Shown here: one piece after another, positions 5,821 through 5,930 of the stretch | Numbering within the stretch: the first letter of the stretch is position 1 | Layout: every line of letters starts with the position of its first letter | NCBI GenBank assembly: GCA_021785315.1 | Contig: JAJYFX010000131.1 | Span: 1-5,930, forward strand | Source: Actinomycetes bacterium | GTDB taxonomy: Bacteria; Actinomycetota; Acidimicrobiia; Acidimicrobiales; Acidimicrobiaceae | DNA: 5,930 bases | Direction: 5' to 3' | Position numbers and translations under genes: made by a program | Notes under the pieces: generated by a model | Seen by the model: only the letters and a program-made list of their open reading frames with translations | What the model was told of the DNA's origin: nothing | Databases searched by the model: none

Positions 5821-5930
5821 CAACACCTACAGACGTGAGCGAGTTCTATCAAATGATACGGGCAAACTATATCCACCTAGTCGGGCTATTCCTTACATAC
5901 GCCGCAAACAAAAGATACACAAGGAAGCTT
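5821..5930. other. Leader region upstream of topA, with ambiguous edge frames
   Basis: No -35/-10 pair with good boxes on both sides is visible. Two isolated -10-like words on the minus strand could serve topA: TATCAT (5858-5853), which would give a leader of about 26 bases, and TATAGT (5871-5866). Further out, a minus-strand frame is open from the edge to a TAG at 5869-5867, with 20 codons rich in hydrophobic residues, and could be the tail of an upstream membrane protein. On the plus strand an ATG at 5854 opens a frame that runs off the window. Neither has enough sequence to support a gene call. Confidence 0.35.
5824..5829 (-). promoter_or_regulatory. Ribosome binding site deciding the topA start
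   Basis: On the minus strand TAGGTG ends 3 bases before the ATG at 5820-5818, and its AGG core is 5 bases from that ATG. It overlaps the alternative GTG start at 5826, so it cannot serve that codon. This favours the 903-residue product beginning MAKQ. Confidence 0.6.

Noticed and set aside
1..5930. CRISPR arrays, insertion sequences, riboswitches or a toxin-antitoxin pair
   Set aside because: No regularly spaced repeats, transposase, conserved leader fold or paired small genes can be seen; coding density is high and explained by four genes and a tRNA.

Overview
The window looks like an actinobacterial (Actinomycetota) chromosome with a modest G+C content, near half by eye. That fits small-genome aquatic Actinobacteria such as freshwater or marine Microbacteriaceae or Nanopelagicales, but the exact lineage is inference. 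The main clue is the TopA protein: it lacks C-terminal zinc fingers and instead has four GRFGPY-type repeats and a lysine-rich tail, the actinobacterial pattern. All genes I support lie on the minus strand, so the transcriptional order runs from right to left.

Right part (about 5820 to 1320): a compact core replication operon. topA (DNA topoisomerase I) overlaps tmk (thymidylate kinase) by 4 bases at a TTGA junction. holB (clamp-loader delta-prime subunit) follows 16 bases after tmk, and a tRNA-Thr(CGU) gene starts 12 bases after holB. These genes supply supercoil relaxation, dTTP precursor synthesis and clamp loading. The tRNA is probably cut out of the same transcript.

Left part (about 1320 to 1): the edge of an integrative element. 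A full-length tyrosine recombinase with all six catalytic residues sits 71 bases past the 3' end of the tRNA, on the same strand. This is the classical layout for an element inserted in the 3' end of a tRNA gene. Only one junction is visible; the rest of the element and its second junction would lie beyond base 1. The integrase has a good -35/-10 pair (TTGATG, 17 bases, CATAAT) whose -10 box overlaps the longest possible start codon. This suggests a leaderless mRNA beginning at a GTG five codons further in. Just after the integrase stop there is a second, stronger promoter (TTGAAA, 17 bases, TATATT), followed by a G-rich ribosome site and an ATG at base 12, so another element gene begins at the window's left edge.

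No CRISPR array, insertion sequence or clearly new system is visible. The most interesting part is the tRNA/integrase junction and the cargo it predicts to the left of the window.
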